This document shows, piece after piece, positions 15,606 to 23,992 of a stretch of DNA of 37,802 bases (within the stretch, counting starts at the first letter, position 1; each line of letters starts with the position of its first letter). The notes under the pieces were generated by a model, which saw only the letters and a list, made by a program, of their open reading frames with translations, had not been told where the DNA came from and searched no databases. The position numbers and the translations under genes were made by a program. Source of the DNA: Pseudoselenomonas ruminantium (GTDB lineage: Bacteria > Bacillota > Negativicutes > Selenomonadales > Selenomonadaceae); the NCBI RefSeq assembly GCF_900113715.1, contig NZ_FOQK01000030.1:1-37802 (forward strand). The letters are read 5' to 3'.

Positions 15606-16472
15606 TCAGCCCAGTTTGAGCTTTTCCTGTGCCGAGACGTGACGGTCAAAGCCGACCTCGGCTTTCGTCATGCCCAGTGCCAGGCCGACGAGCTGCTGCA
15701 GGTGGAGGATAGGAACCTCAGCCTGCGAGTGGACGGCCTCACGGCCCTCCGGCTCGTACATATCGAGCTGCATCTGGCAGAGCGGGCACGGCGTAACGAT
15801 AGCGCCAGCACCAGCCTGATCGGCACTGTCGACAATCTGGCCCGTAGCCACGAGCACATCGTGCTCAGCCGCCAGCTGGGCATGGAAGCCGCAGCACTTG
15901 CGGTTTGCACTGAACCATACCGGCTCAGCACCGAGCTTGCGGATCAGGCGCTCCAGATACTCTGGATGCTTGCCGTCGCCATGGTCCATGACCTCCTGCG
16001 GACGCAGGATATGGCAGCCATAGTACCCGGCAACTTTATAGCCATTGAGCGGGTTCGTGATCTTGCCATCGAGGATCTCCGGATGATCGTCGAGGATCCA
16101 GAGGAAGTGCGTGACCTGGCTCGTGCCTTTGTATTCATACGGATGACCGGAATCCTTGAGGATCTTGTTGACCTTCTCGCGGAGCTTCTCATCCTTGTCG
16201 AGACGGGCTTTAGCCGTACGCAGCTGCAGCGTGCAGGTGTTGCAGACGGTCATGATGTCTAGGCCCATATGCTCGGCAATCGAGATGTTGCGCGCGTTGA
16301 CAGCCAGTGCTGCCAGATCATTGACACCCTGTGCGTGCGACGCACCACAGCAGGTCCAGTTCGGGATTTCTTCTACTTCGATGCCGAGCTTCTCGCAGAC
16401 TTTCTTCAGGGACGTATAAGCCTCAGCTGCAGCGCCTTCAAGGACGCAGCCCGGGAATAATGCGTACTTCAT
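15606..16472 (-). CDS. mfrE: Methylmenaquinol:fumarate reductase, HdrB-like CCG-domain subunit
   Basis: A 288-residue protein with two CCG domains, each with a C-x(n)-CCG ... C-x2-C pattern: FPGCV ... WTCCGASH ... CNTC, and YYGCH ... RKCCGFH ... CPLC. This is the heterodisulfide-reductase HdrB/SdhE type subunit found in class E succinate dehydrogenases/fumarate reductases, where it replaces haem-bearing membrane anchors and passes electrons from (methyl)menaquinol. No transmembrane helices are visible. GGAGGAG precedes the ATG, two bases after the mfrB stop. The name follows Wolinella MfrE by organisation; quinone type is inferred. Confidence 0.9.
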   Translation of the reverse strand: MKYALFPGCVLEGAAAEAYTSLKKVCEKLGIEVEEIPNWTCCGASHAQGVNDLAALAVNARNISIAEHMGLDIMTVCNTCTLQLRTAKARLDKDEKLREKVNKILKDSGHPYEYKGTSQVTHFLWILDDHPEILDGKITNPLNGYKVAGYYGCHILRPQEVMDHGDGKHPEYLERLIRKLGAEPVWFSANRKCCGFHAQLAAEHDVLVATGQIVDSADQAGAGAIVTPCPLCQMQLDMYEPEGREAVHSQAEVPILHLQQLVGLALGMTKAEVGFDRHVSAQEKLKLG

Positions 16473-16474
16473 AG

Positions 16475-17431
16475 TCAGTTCTCCTCCTTCGCTGCCGCTT
16501 CCGCATTCTTGACGACCTTGCGGATGGTTTCAATCTCTTTGTTGACCGGATGGCTGTCGAGCGGATTCATCTTGCCGACACGCATGAGACGCAGGGCCAT
16601 CGGTGCACGCAGACCAGCGGCGAAGAAGCCCTCCGACTTGATGTTGAGCTTCGACTCGTCAAGCGTACCGGACTCGCTGATATCGTCATAGATTGCCTTG
16701 GCATGGCGGGCACCGACGTTGTCATCGAGGCCCATCTTGAACGTAGCTTCCTTGAGCTTCTCGATGGCACCAGCCGGATCGAGGCCCTTCGGGCATTTTG
16801 CCGTGCACTCCTGGCAGTTGAAGCAGCGCCAGAGACCAGCATCGACAACAGCTTTGAGATGTTCCTTCGGATCTTTGTCACGGGAATCCTGCGTGATTTT
16901 CGCAGCCTTGACGAAAACGAAGGGATCGAGGAAGTCATCCTGGCTCAGTGCATTCTTGTTGCACTCGGATACGCAGGAGCCGCAGAGGATGCAGCCGGCG
17001 AGTTTCTTGTATTTGTTGAAATCCTCCGGCGACTGTTTGCAGCCCTTCTCCGCCGAGAACTCATCCTTCGGATGTACCGTCGGGTTGATTTTCTTGATGC
17101 GGGCATATTTCGGATCCCAGTCGACGATGAGATCGCGGATAACGCGGAAGTTACCCAGCGGCTCAATGGTAAGCTCGTCGGTATCGTAACGCTTCATGAG
17201 ATTCTCGACGAGAATCTCGCAGGCCAGCTCCGCGTTGCCATTGACGCGGACAGAGCAGGCACCGCAGATGGACGAACGGCAGGAGCAGGTAAACGAAAGA
17301 GTCGGGTCCTGATGCTCTTTGATCTGCGTCAGTGCCTCAAGTACCGTCATGCCGACCGTAACCGGAAGCGTGTAATCCTGTACCCATTTTTTCCCCTCAA
17401 CGAAGCGATGGATTCTAAGCTTTACGTCCAT
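16475..17431 (-). CDS. mfrB: Fumarate reductase iron-sulfur subunit
   Basis: A 318-residue SdhB/FrdB-type electron-transfer protein. The [2Fe-2S] ligands are in CSCRSSICGACSVRVNG (about residues 50-66) and a distal C in LACEILV. Two ferredoxin-like sets follow: CILCGSCVSECNKN and CFNCQECTAKCPKG, for the [4Fe-4S] and [3Fe-4S] centres. It relays electrons from the CCG subunit to the flavoprotein. The extra C-terminal 70 residues are longer than in classical FrdB, as in the MfrB type. I chose the ATG at 17431 (AAAGGA upstream) over the TTG at 17437; it begins two bases after the mfrA stop. Confidence 0.94.
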   Translation of the reverse strand: MDVKLRIHRFVEGKKWVQDYTLPVTVGMTVLEALTQIKEHQDPTLSFTCSCRSSICGACSVRVNGNAELACEILVENLMKRYDTDELTIEPLGNFRVIRDLIVDWDPKYARIKKINPTVHPKDEFSAEKGCKQSPEDFNKYKKLAGCILCGSCVSECNKNALSQDDFLDPFVFVKAAKITQDSRDKDPKEHLKAVVDAGLWRCFNCQECTAKCPKGLDPAGAIEKLKEATFKMGLDDNVGARHAKAIYDDISESGTLDESKLNIKSEGFFAAGLRAPMALRLMRVGKMNPLDSHPVNKEIETIRKVVKNAEAAAKEEN

Positions 17432-17433
17432 GA

Positions 17434-19290
17434 TCAATACTTCCTTTCTTTCGGCTGATATTTCGTGATAACGACATCTTTATACTCGGCACGATATTCG
17501 CCCGTCTTCTGATCTTTGAAGATAAGCGTATGTTTGAGGAAGTTCTTGTCATCACGTTTCGGATAGTCACGACGGGAATGACCGCCACGGCTCTCTTTGC
17601 GAGCCAGTGCGCCCTGTACGATGGCATGGGAGATCTGCAGCAGGTTGCCGAGCTCGACGTACTGCTCAAAAGCCGTATTATAGACATGCGAGCTGTCGCC
17701 GACATAGCAATGCTTATACTCTTCCTCAAGAGCCTTGAGCTCCTGCGTTGCCTGGTTCAGCTGGTCTTCCTGCCGGAATACGCCAGCTTTGTACCACATC
17801 GTGTTGACCATGGCATCACGGATCTCCGGTACGGTCTTGCCGCAGCCTTCCGGACGGTTCGTGACTTCTTCGAATTTATCTTTCCATTTCTGGCAATCCT
17901 GAGCGAGTTTGTCCTGGCTGCCAGCATAATTATGATCTTTTGCGTAAGCTGCTGCACCATCGCCAGCCGTATGGCCGAAGACGAGTACCTCAGACAGGGA
18001 GTTTGCGCCGAGGCGGTTTGCACCATGTACCGATACGCAGCTGCACTCACCAGCGACATAGATGCCCGGTACGCGCGACTCGCCCGTATGGAAGTCAGCC
18101 ATCTCAAGGCCGCCCATGGAATAGTGGCAGGTCGGTGCAATAGGAACCGGTTCTTTCGTGATATCGACACCGGCGAAGCGTTTGGAAAGGTCAGCAACCT
18201 GTCCCAGACGCTCGCGGATACGCTCGGCCGGGATGACCGTGAAGTCCATGTAGACGCCGGCATGGATGCCTTCGCCGATACCGCGGCCTTCCTCGATCTC
18301 CGTAGCGATAGCACGCGCTACGATATCACGCGTTGCCAGCTCCATCTTCTCCGGTGCATATTTAGCCATGAAGCGCTCGCCATTCTTGTTCTTGAGCTGC
18401 GCGCCCTCGGCACGGCTGGACTCGGAAAGCAGGACACCATTAGCCGAAAGGCCCGTCGGATGGAACTGCACCATCTCGGGATCTTTGAACGGGATACCAG
18501 CATTCATGCCGGCCACGATGCCGTCACCCGTGGAGCTGTACGGATTGGACGTACGGATCCAGTAGACACGGCCATAGCCGCCCGTCGCGATGATGACAGC
18601 CTTAGCCGGAACGCCGATGAGATTGCCTGTGCGCATATCCATAGCGATAACGCCGTTGAGCTGGTCGTTCTTCTCGCCGCCCATGCTGATCTCAAGCATC
18701 TGGCACTCGGAGATGAAATCAATGCCTTTGTCCAGGCACTGCTCGAACAGCGTGTGCACCATTGCATGGCCAGCGCGGTCCTCGAAGTAGGAAGCACGTG
18801 CATGCGAATGGCCGCCCATCTTGCGCTGATGGAAGCAGCCATCCTTCTGCCGGTTGAAGGGATAACCCATATAGTCAAGCTCGTAAATATTAGCACCAGC
18901 ACGTTCCGCAAAGTATTCCACGGCATCCTGATCGCAGAGATAGTCGCCGCCCTTGATGGTATCGAATACATGCGATTCGACCGTATCTGCCGTGTCCGTA
19001 ACCGCCGTGACACCATTCATTCCGCCCTGGGCCATCGTCGAGGCCGAACGCGTCGGAATGAGCTTCGTCATGACCGCGACCTTGAGATTCTTGTTCTCAG
19101 CCGCAGCCAATGCTGCACGCATGCCTGCACCACCGCTGCCGATAATCAGGACATCATACGTGACCTCACCTCTCTGGACCTTTTCCGGAATGTTCTTGCC
19201 ATTCCACGTGAAGTAAGAGCCAGCTGCCAGTACGACACCGGCTGCTGCCGCGCCTTTTATGAAGGTACGACGTGAAATCTCCTTCGACAT
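17434..19290 (-). CDS. mfrA: Fumarate reductase flavoprotein subunit with Tat signal (MfrA type)
   Basis: A 618-residue catalytic subunit. Residues 1-25 are a twin-arginine signal (SRRTFIKG followed by an Ala-rich hydrophobic stretch), so the folded FAD enzyme should be exported. The FAD fold is IIGSGGAGMRAALAA at about 48-62. The substrate/FAD segment is STMAQGGMNG; GHSHARASYF and the H-R of VHGANRLGANSL are typical of SdhA/FrdA. Tat export together with a CCG subunit is the pattern of Wolinella 8-methylmenaquinol:fumarate reductase. The likely role is anaerobic fumarate respiration on the way to succinate and propionate. GGAGGGG precedes the ATG. No convincing promoter could be placed in 19291-19423. 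Confidence 0.94.
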   Translation of the reverse strand: MSKEISRRTFIKGAAAAGVVLAAGSYFTWNGKNIPEKVQRGEVTYDVLIIGSGGAGMRAALAAAENKNLKVAVMTKLIPTRSASTMAQGGMNGVTAVTDTADTVESHVFDTIKGGDYLCDQDAVEYFAERAGANIYELDYMGYPFNRQKDGCFHQRKMGGHSHARASYFEDRAGHAMVHTLFEQCLDKGIDFISECQMLEISMGGEKNDQLNGVIAMDMRTGNLIGVPAKAVIIATGGYGRVYWIRTSNPYSSTGDGIVAGMNAGIPFKDPEMVQFHPTGLSANGVLLSESSRAEGAQLKNKNGERFMAKYAPEKMELATRDIVARAIATEIEEGRGIGEGIHAGVYMDFTVIPAERIRERLGQVADLSKRFAGVDITKEPVPIAPTCHYSMGGLEMADFHTGESRVPGIYVAGECSCVSVHGANRLGANSLSEVLVFGHTAGDGAAAYAKDHNYAGSQDKLAQDCQKWKDKFEEVTNRPEGCGKTVPEIRDAMVNTMWYKAGVFRQEDQLNQATQELKALEEEYKHCYVGDSSHVYNTAFEQYVELGNLLQISHAIVQGALARKESRGGHSRRDYPKRDDKNFLKHTLIFKDQKTGEYRAEYKDVVITKYQPKERKY

Positions 19291-19423
19291 AATTTTCCCC
19301 TCCTAAAGCTTCCCTTAATACACAACAAAGGATAAAAATCCATTAACTAAAGTTATTTTACATAAAAAAAAGCTATCGGGGAAATACATGCTGCTTATAT
19401 TCGTTATTCAAAAAAACAATAGC

Positions 19424-19456
19424 AATAAAAAAAGGGCTGTGAAGTACACAGCCTCT
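19424..19456 (-). terminator. Terminator of the HD-LysR operon
   Basis: AGGCTGTG and CACAGCCCT pair over a 5-base loop (core 19432-19455), followed on the minus strand by seven Ts. Confidence 0.85.
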
Positions 19457-19478
19457 AGCATTTTCCTTATTGATATTG

Positions 19479-20384
19479 TCAACGTTTAAGCAGCGCAATG
19501 AATGACTTCGCCGCATGCGACAGATGCTGATTACGCCCATAAGCCGCCACGAGGTGCCGCTCTTCCACCTGCTCCTCAAGCTCAAAGAAAAACGGTGCCT
19601 TACGCCAATGCCAACCACGCACGAGCATATCGGTCACGAGCGTGATGCCGAGTCCCGCCGTGCAAAGTTCCGCCGCATCGATGATGCTGTTGGCCTCAAA
19701 GACCACATCAGGCTCGCACTGGGTCTGCTGGCAGAGTTCGCTGAAGATCCGCGACATGCGCCGCGTGCTCTGCAGCCGGATGAAGGGTTCCTTATGCAGG
19801 CGCGCAAAGGACAAGGTCGGATACGGCAATACCTGCTTGCTGCCATATTTCTTCGCAAGTGGATGATCCATTGGCACTGCCAGCAGGGTCCGCTCCTTGA
19901 GCAACGGGATTGCCGCAAAGCTCGCATCAGGCAGCGGCTCGTAGAGCAGAGCAAAATCAACGTTTCCTGCCAGCACATCCTCCTTGAGCTCCTGCAGGCT
20001 GTGTTCGCATACCTGCAAGTGGATGCCCGGATAGCTGCGATGGAAGTCGATGATGGGCTGGGTCAGATAGCAGGACGAGCGCGTGCGCGAACTGCCGATG
20101 CAGAGATGCCCCGTGCGCAGCTCCGAAAGGTCCGCGGTCTCCTTGATGATCTCCTGCTTGAGCCGCTGGATGCGCCGCGCCTTGTCCACGTAGACCTCGC
20201 CGGCCGGCGTCAGCTGCAGCGGCGTCTGGCTGCGGTCAAAGAGATGCTCGCCCAGCTCGGTTTCGATTTTCTTGATGCACTGTGACAACGACGGCTGTGA
20301 AACATAAAGGTGTTTGGCCGCCGCCGAGAACGTACCATCCTCAGCTACCTGCAGCACACTGCGCCATTCATGTTCGTCAATCAA
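19479..20384 (-). CDS. LysR-family transcriptional regulator (TTG start)
   Basis: A 301-residue LysR regulator, the standard length. The N-terminal winged helix-turn-helix is clear (FSAAAKHLYVSQPSLSQCIKKIE, within residues 18-42), followed by a linker helix and a type 2 periplasmic-binding-like effector domain. The open frame extends 37 codons upstream but codes His/Gly-rich nonsense there. The proper start is the TTG at 20384: GGAGGAG lies nine bases upstream, and it overlaps the TGA of the HD gene as TTGA. The gene is therefore coupled to the HD protein. It may act on the divergent or neighbouring mfr or GRE genes, but no target is shown. Confidence 0.9.
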   Translation of the reverse strand: MIDEHEWRSVLQVAEDGTFSAAAKHLYVSQPSLSQCIKKIETELGEHLFDRSQTPLQLTPAGEVYVDKARRIQRLKQEIIKETADLSELRTGHLCIGSSRTRSSCYLTQPIIDFHRSYPGIHLQVCEHSLQELKEDVLAGNVDFALLYEPLPDASFAAIPLLKERTLLAVPMDHPLAKKYGSKQVLPYPTLSFARLHKEPFIRLQSTRRMSRIFSELCQQTQCEPDVVFEANSIIDAAELCTAGLGITLVTDMLVRGWHWRKAPFFFELEEQVEERHLVAAYGRNQHLSHAAKSFIALLKR

Positions 20385-20941
20385 AGGCCAAGCTCCTCCC
20401 TGTGCGCCATCATACCATCGATGCAGCACTGCATGACCGCTCCCGGCTCCATGCCCAGCATGTCGATGCCCTGCTTGATGATGTCGCGGCTGCACTTAGC
20501 CGCAAAGCGCTTATCCTTGAATTTCTTCTTGAGTGATTTCAGCTCCATGCCCGCCATCTTCTCGGGACGCATGAGTGCATAGGCCTGCACGATGCCCGTG
20601 AGCTCATCGACGGCAAACAAGCTCTTGGCGATATCCGTCGACGGCTCGACTTCATCGGTCGTGATTCCCCAGCCATGGGCGATGATTGTCTGGATATCCT
20701 CCTCCTCGACATCCTCAGCCGCTAGCAGCTCCCGCACATGGTGGCAATGCTCATCGGGATACTTTTCGTAATCCACATCATGCAGATAGCCGACAGCCTC
20801 CCAATGCTCTTTGTCAGCACCAAAGTGATCTGCCATCGCCCCCATCGCCGCACTCACAGCTGCTGCGTGCGTAAAGAGATGTTCCTCGGTCGTATGCTTG
20901 GCCAGAATCTCCTTGGCCCTGGCTAAAGTAAGCTTACTCAT
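20381..20941 (-). CDS. HD-domain protein (predicted hydrolase)
   Basis: A 186-residue HD-superfamily protein. The metal-binding pattern is visible: H in FTHAAAVS, the HD pair in GYLHDVDYEKYPDEH, and further H and D residues (IIAHGWG, FAVDELTG). It resembles small HDIG-type phosphohydrolases of unknown substrate. The ATG at 20941 has GGGAGGGG eight bases upstream; the longer frame starts at a TTG before that site. It is first in a two-gene operon with the LysR gene, under the promoter at 20984-21013. Confidence 0.88.
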   Translation of the reverse strand: MSKLTLARAKEILAKHTTEEHLFTHAAAVSAAMGAMADHFGADKEHWEAVGYLHDVDYEKYPDEHCHHVRELLAAEDVEEEDIQTIIAHGWGITTDEVEPSTDIAKSLFAVDELTGIVQAYALMRPEKMAGMELKSLKKKFKDKRFAAKCSRDIIKQGIDMLGMEPGAVMQCCIDGMMAHREELGL

Positions 20942-20983
20942 GCAATCCCCTCCCAACTATTCATCAACACACATCTAAAAAAT

Positions 20984-21013
20984 ATTATACCGTCTCTGCC
21001 GGCCAAGCGTCAA
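20984..21013 (-). promoter_or_regulatory. Promoter of the HD-LysR operon
   Basis: On the minus strand TTGACG (21008-21013) and TATAAT (20984-20989) are 18 bases apart. A GTCAGGTTTGAC half-palindrome overlaps the -35 and could be an autoregulatory site. Confidence 0.7.
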
Positions 21014-21031
21014 ACCTGACGCCACACCGCC

Positions 21032-21463
21032 TTATTCCTCGACAAGCCCCAGCACATAGAACGTACCATGCCCCTTGGCAAACAGTTTTCCATCGGCATT
21101 GCGGATATCACTCTCAAGCGTCATCGTGTGCCGGCCATCGTGGAGTACAGCCCCTGTAGCGATCAGCCGCGTTGTCATCGGCACGGAATGCATGAAATCC
21201 ATACTGAGATTCATCGTGACGACTTTCTTGTTATGGGCGAGCGCTGCCGCGCCCATGGCCGTATCAGCCAGTGACATCAGCACGCCGCCGTGGATGATGC
21301 CATAGAGATTCGTATGCTCAGCCTCGACGGTCAGCTCCAGCTGCACACCACCATCAGCAGTCGGCACAACCTCGGCCTGCAGATACTCCACAAATGGATT
21401 CTTATGATAAAAATCGACGATAAACTGCTGTGTCTTCGTCAGATTCGTCTGTTCCTGTTTCAC
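21032..21463 (-). CDS. PaaI-family hotdog thioesterase
   Basis: A 143-residue single hotdog-fold protein with the PaaI signature HGGVLMSLADTAMG, in which the Asp is the usual catalytic acid. The family hydrolyses acyl- or aroyl-CoA thioesters; the substrate here is unknown. The long open frame begins at a GTG at 21505, but a TATAAT -10 lies inside that extension. I therefore place the start at the GTG at 21463, nine bases after AAAGGA. It is monocistronic. Confidence 0.88.
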   Translation of the reverse strand: MKQEQTNLTKTQQFIVDFYHKNPFVEYLQAEVVPTADGGVQLELTVEAEHTNLYGIIHGGVLMSLADTAMGAAALAHNKKVVTMNLSMDFMHSVPMTTRLIATGAVLHDGRHTMTLESDIRNADGKLFAKGHGTFYVLGLVEE

Positions 21464-21493
21464 ATGATCGCATCCTTTGGTGTTTTGTTTTTC

Positions 21494-21499
21494 ATTATA
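21494..21499 (-). promoter_or_regulatory. -10 element of the thioesterase gene, abutting a terminator
   Basis: TGT-TATAAT on the minus strand starts only three bases after the hairpin at 21504-21540. The geometry is the same as at 15513-15518. No -35 hexamer fits. Confidence 0.45.
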
Positions 21500-21503
21500 A
21501 CAC

Positions 21504-21540
21504 AAAGCCTTCCCCAGCGGTAAATGCCAGGGAAGGCTTT
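21504..21540 (-). terminator. Hairpin terminator of the FSA-GRE operon
   Basis: AAAGCCTTCCC and GGGAAGGCTTT form a perfect 11-bp stem with a 15-base loop. The T-tract is only three bases, followed by GTGT and TATAAT. Confidence 0.7.
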
Positions 21541-21544
21541 GCTT

Positions 21545-23959
21545 TCAGACGGCCTGCTCCGTACGGCCGATGATGTCATCCTGCGTAGCCTTGGACAGTA
21601 CATGGAAAAAGGCACTGTAGCCAGCAACGCGGACAATCAGATCCTTATGTTTTTCCGGATGCGCCTGTGCATCGAGCAGCGTTTCACGCGAAACAATATT
21701 ATACTGCACATGATAGCCGTGCAACCGATTGAAGAACGTCTTTATGATCATCATGAGTTTCTGCTTGTTGGTATCGTTGTCAAGCATCGCCGGCGTCATC
21801 TTCTGGTTCAGCAGCACGCCGCCCGTGATCTTGGCGGTCGGCAGCTTGGCTACGGATTTGAATACCGCCGTCGGACCATGGCGGTCGGCATTGTGCTCCG
21901 GCGAGCACCCCTCCGCCAGCGGCGCCTTGGCCTTGCGCCCGTTGGGCGTAGCCATCGTGCCCAGCCCCTGGCCGACATTGGCCGAAATCGATGACGTGCC
22001 GCCATAGCGGATGCCGCCAATCGGGCCGCGTCCATAGCGCGTCGTGCGGTATTTCTTGATCTCGTCGAGATAGCAGTCATAGGCCGCCACGACCAAGCCA
22101 TCGACATAGTCGTCATCATTGCCGTATTTAGGCGCGTCCTCCTGCAGCATGGCCTGGATGCGCTGGTTCTCCGGTGCCGTGAAATCATCGAGCAGGGCAT
22201 CCCAGAGCTGCTGCGGCGTCAAGCGTTTCTCCTCGAAGACGAGCTTCTTGATAGCCGCCAGCGAGTCAGCCATGTCAGCGATGCCAACCTGCAAACCCGA
22301 AATGAAATCATAGATTGCACCGCCCTCCTTGATGGTCTTGCCACGGCCAATGCAATCATCGGTCAGTGCCGAGCAGAGGATATCCGGCACATCGCGTTCC
22401 GAAGCACAGTCAATGGCATTTTCGACGATGACGCTGTAGCGCGTCATCTGGCGGATAGTCTTGTCCCAGGCCGCAAACAGCTCTTCGTAGCTCTTCATAG
22501 CTGTAAAGTGACCGAAATCCTCCGTAAAACGGCGGCCAGTCGTGAGGTCAATGCCACCATTCATCGCACAGAGCAGCAGACGTGGAAAGTTCAGATAGCT
22601 CATGCCCGTGCAGCGATACCCCCACTTGCCTGGCACAGCAGTCTCCACGCAGCCAATCGCGCTGTAATCATAAGCATCCTCTGGCTTCACGCCCCAGTTG
22701 ATGAAAGACGGAATGATGATTTCATCATTATTGAAAGCCGGCATGCCAAAGCCGAGTTTCATCACCTCGATGCAGCGGTCAAAGAATTCCGGATTGATAT
22801 TCTTATGATAGCGTACCGTAAGGTTCGGCTGGGTCAGCCGTGTCTGGGCAATCGATTGCAGGACGACAAAGGAAAAGTCATTGACTGCATCCTGCCCGTC
22901 CGGCGTCTGTCCGCCAATCGTAACATTCTGATACATGGGACTGCCAGCAGATGAGAGCGTATGCGCCTGCGAGCGCACTTTCTGCACCGTCAGTGTCTTG
23001 ATCCAAAGACAGCTCAAAAGCTCCAATGCTGCTTCCTTCGTGATTGCTCCCGCACGCAAATCCCGCAGATAATACGGCGCAATATACTGATCAAAACGGC
23101 CATAGGAAAGCGAGTGACCATTCGACTCGATCTGCAAAATCAGCTGGATAAACCAGACTGCCTGCACCGCCTCAGAAAAACTTCCCGCCGGCTCATACGG
23201 TACCTTGGCGCAGATACGCGCCATCTCCTGTAGCTCAGCACGGCGCTGTCCGTCTTGTTCTACCGCCGCCATTTTCTCAGCCAAGGCTGCATAACGCCGG
23301 GCAAAATTGCGCACGGCTTCCAGCACGATCAGTACCGCCTTATAGAATACGTATTTGTCTACACTCTTAGGCTCTGTAAGGTCAAGGGCTGCCTTGGCCG
23401 CGCGCGTACGCGCCGCATAGCCCCGCAGGCCCTCCTTGAGGATGCGCGGATAATTGACGGCCAGATGCGCATCGCCAGCATTGAGTTTCCCCTCCATGCC
23501 GAAAAGCCCTGTTTCCATGAAAACCGCGACCTCATCGGGCAGCAGTGCCCCGCCGCGGGCCCGCAGCGTGTTGTTCTCCCAGAATGGCGCAATCTGCCGC
23601 AGCTGGGCCTTGGTCTGCTCCGTGATATAGAACACATCGCCATCGCGCTGCTCGAACTTGTCGAGCTCATCGATGACAAAGCCCATCGTATACTCAGGGA
23701 AGATTGGCGCATTGCAGTTCTTCGTCGCCTGATTGCCCGCCAGCAGCGTCTTGTCTTCGATATAGATGGTCATCTTTTCCAGGATATGCGCGAGCATCAG
23801 CGCGCGGCGCATGACCGGCGGCTGCTCGCGATGCTTCTGATAGACCTCTGTCACCAGCAACGCGCGCTCGGCATCGATATACGGCTTTTCATCCAGCACT
23901 TCCTCGCGGAACGCCTGCATGCGCGGCGTCAGCTTGCCAAAGAGTTTCGTATTTTCCAT
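21545..23959 (-). CDS. Glycyl radical enzyme, YbiW/PflD type (probable 1,5-anhydrohexitol-6-phosphate lyase)
   Basis: An 804-residue glycyl radical enzyme. The radical glycine sits in RVAGYSAFF near the C-terminus, and the thiyl cysteine in AIGCVETAVPGKWGYR. The C-V-E triad marks the C-O-lyase/dehydratase branch; pyruvate formate-lyase has adjacent cysteines. The segment after the cysteine is that of E. coli YbiW and PflD. To my knowledge these open the ring of 1,5-anhydroglucitol- or 1,5-anhydromannitol-6-phosphate to 1-deoxyfructose-6-phosphate, which FSA then cleaves. The FSA and activase neighbours support this; older annotation would say formate acetyltransferase. ATG at 23959 (AAGGAG upstream) was preferred to the GTG at 23971. 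Oxygen-sensitive and cytoplasmic. Confidence 0.9.
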   Translation of the reverse strand: MENTKLFGKLTPRMQAFREEVLDEKPYIDAERALLVTEVYQKHREQPPVMRRALMLAHILEKMTIYIEDKTLLAGNQATKNCNAPIFPEYTMGFVIDELDKFEQRDGDVFYITEQTKAQLRQIAPFWENNTLRARGGALLPDEVAVFMETGLFGMEGKLNAGDAHLAVNYPRILKEGLRGYAARTRAAKAALDLTEPKSVDKYVFYKAVLIVLEAVRNFARRYAALAEKMAAVEQDGQRRAELQEMARICAKVPYEPAGSFSEAVQAVWFIQLILQIESNGHSLSYGRFDQYIAPYYLRDLRAGAITKEAALELLSCLWIKTLTVQKVRSQAHTLSSAGSPMYQNVTIGGQTPDGQDAVNDFSFVVLQSIAQTRLTQPNLTVRYHKNINPEFFDRCIEVMKLGFGMPAFNNDEIIIPSFINWGVKPEDAYDYSAIGCVETAVPGKWGYRCTGMSYLNFPRLLLCAMNGGIDLTTGRRFTEDFGHFTAMKSYEELFAAWDKTIRQMTRYSVIVENAIDCASERDVPDILCSALTDDCIGRGKTIKEGGAIYDFISGLQVGIADMADSLAAIKKLVFEEKRLTPQQLWDALLDDFTAPENQRIQAMLQEDAPKYGNDDDYVDGLVVAAYDCYLDEIKKYRTTRYGRGPIGGIRYGGTSSISANVGQGLGTMATPNGRKAKAPLAEGCSPEHNADRHGPTAVFKSVAKLPTAKITGGVLLNQKMTPAMLDNDTNKQKLMMIIKTFFNRLHGYHVQYNIVSRETLLDAQAHPEKHKDLIVRVAGYSAFFHVLSKATQDDIIGRTEQAV

Positions 23960-23992
23960 AGCAGCCTGCACTCCTTCCGTCAGCGCCTATGC

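Noticed and set aside
19479-20495. 338-residue version of the LysR protein
   Set aside because: The first 37 codons overlap the HD gene and encode a His/Gly-rich stretch unlike any LysR N-terminus; the TTG at 20384 has a good ribosome binding site.
21545-23959. Pyruvate formate-lyase proper
   Set aside because: The active site has a single cysteine in C-V-E rather than the Cys-Cys pair of PflB, and the neighbours are an FSA aldolase and a YbiY-like activase.
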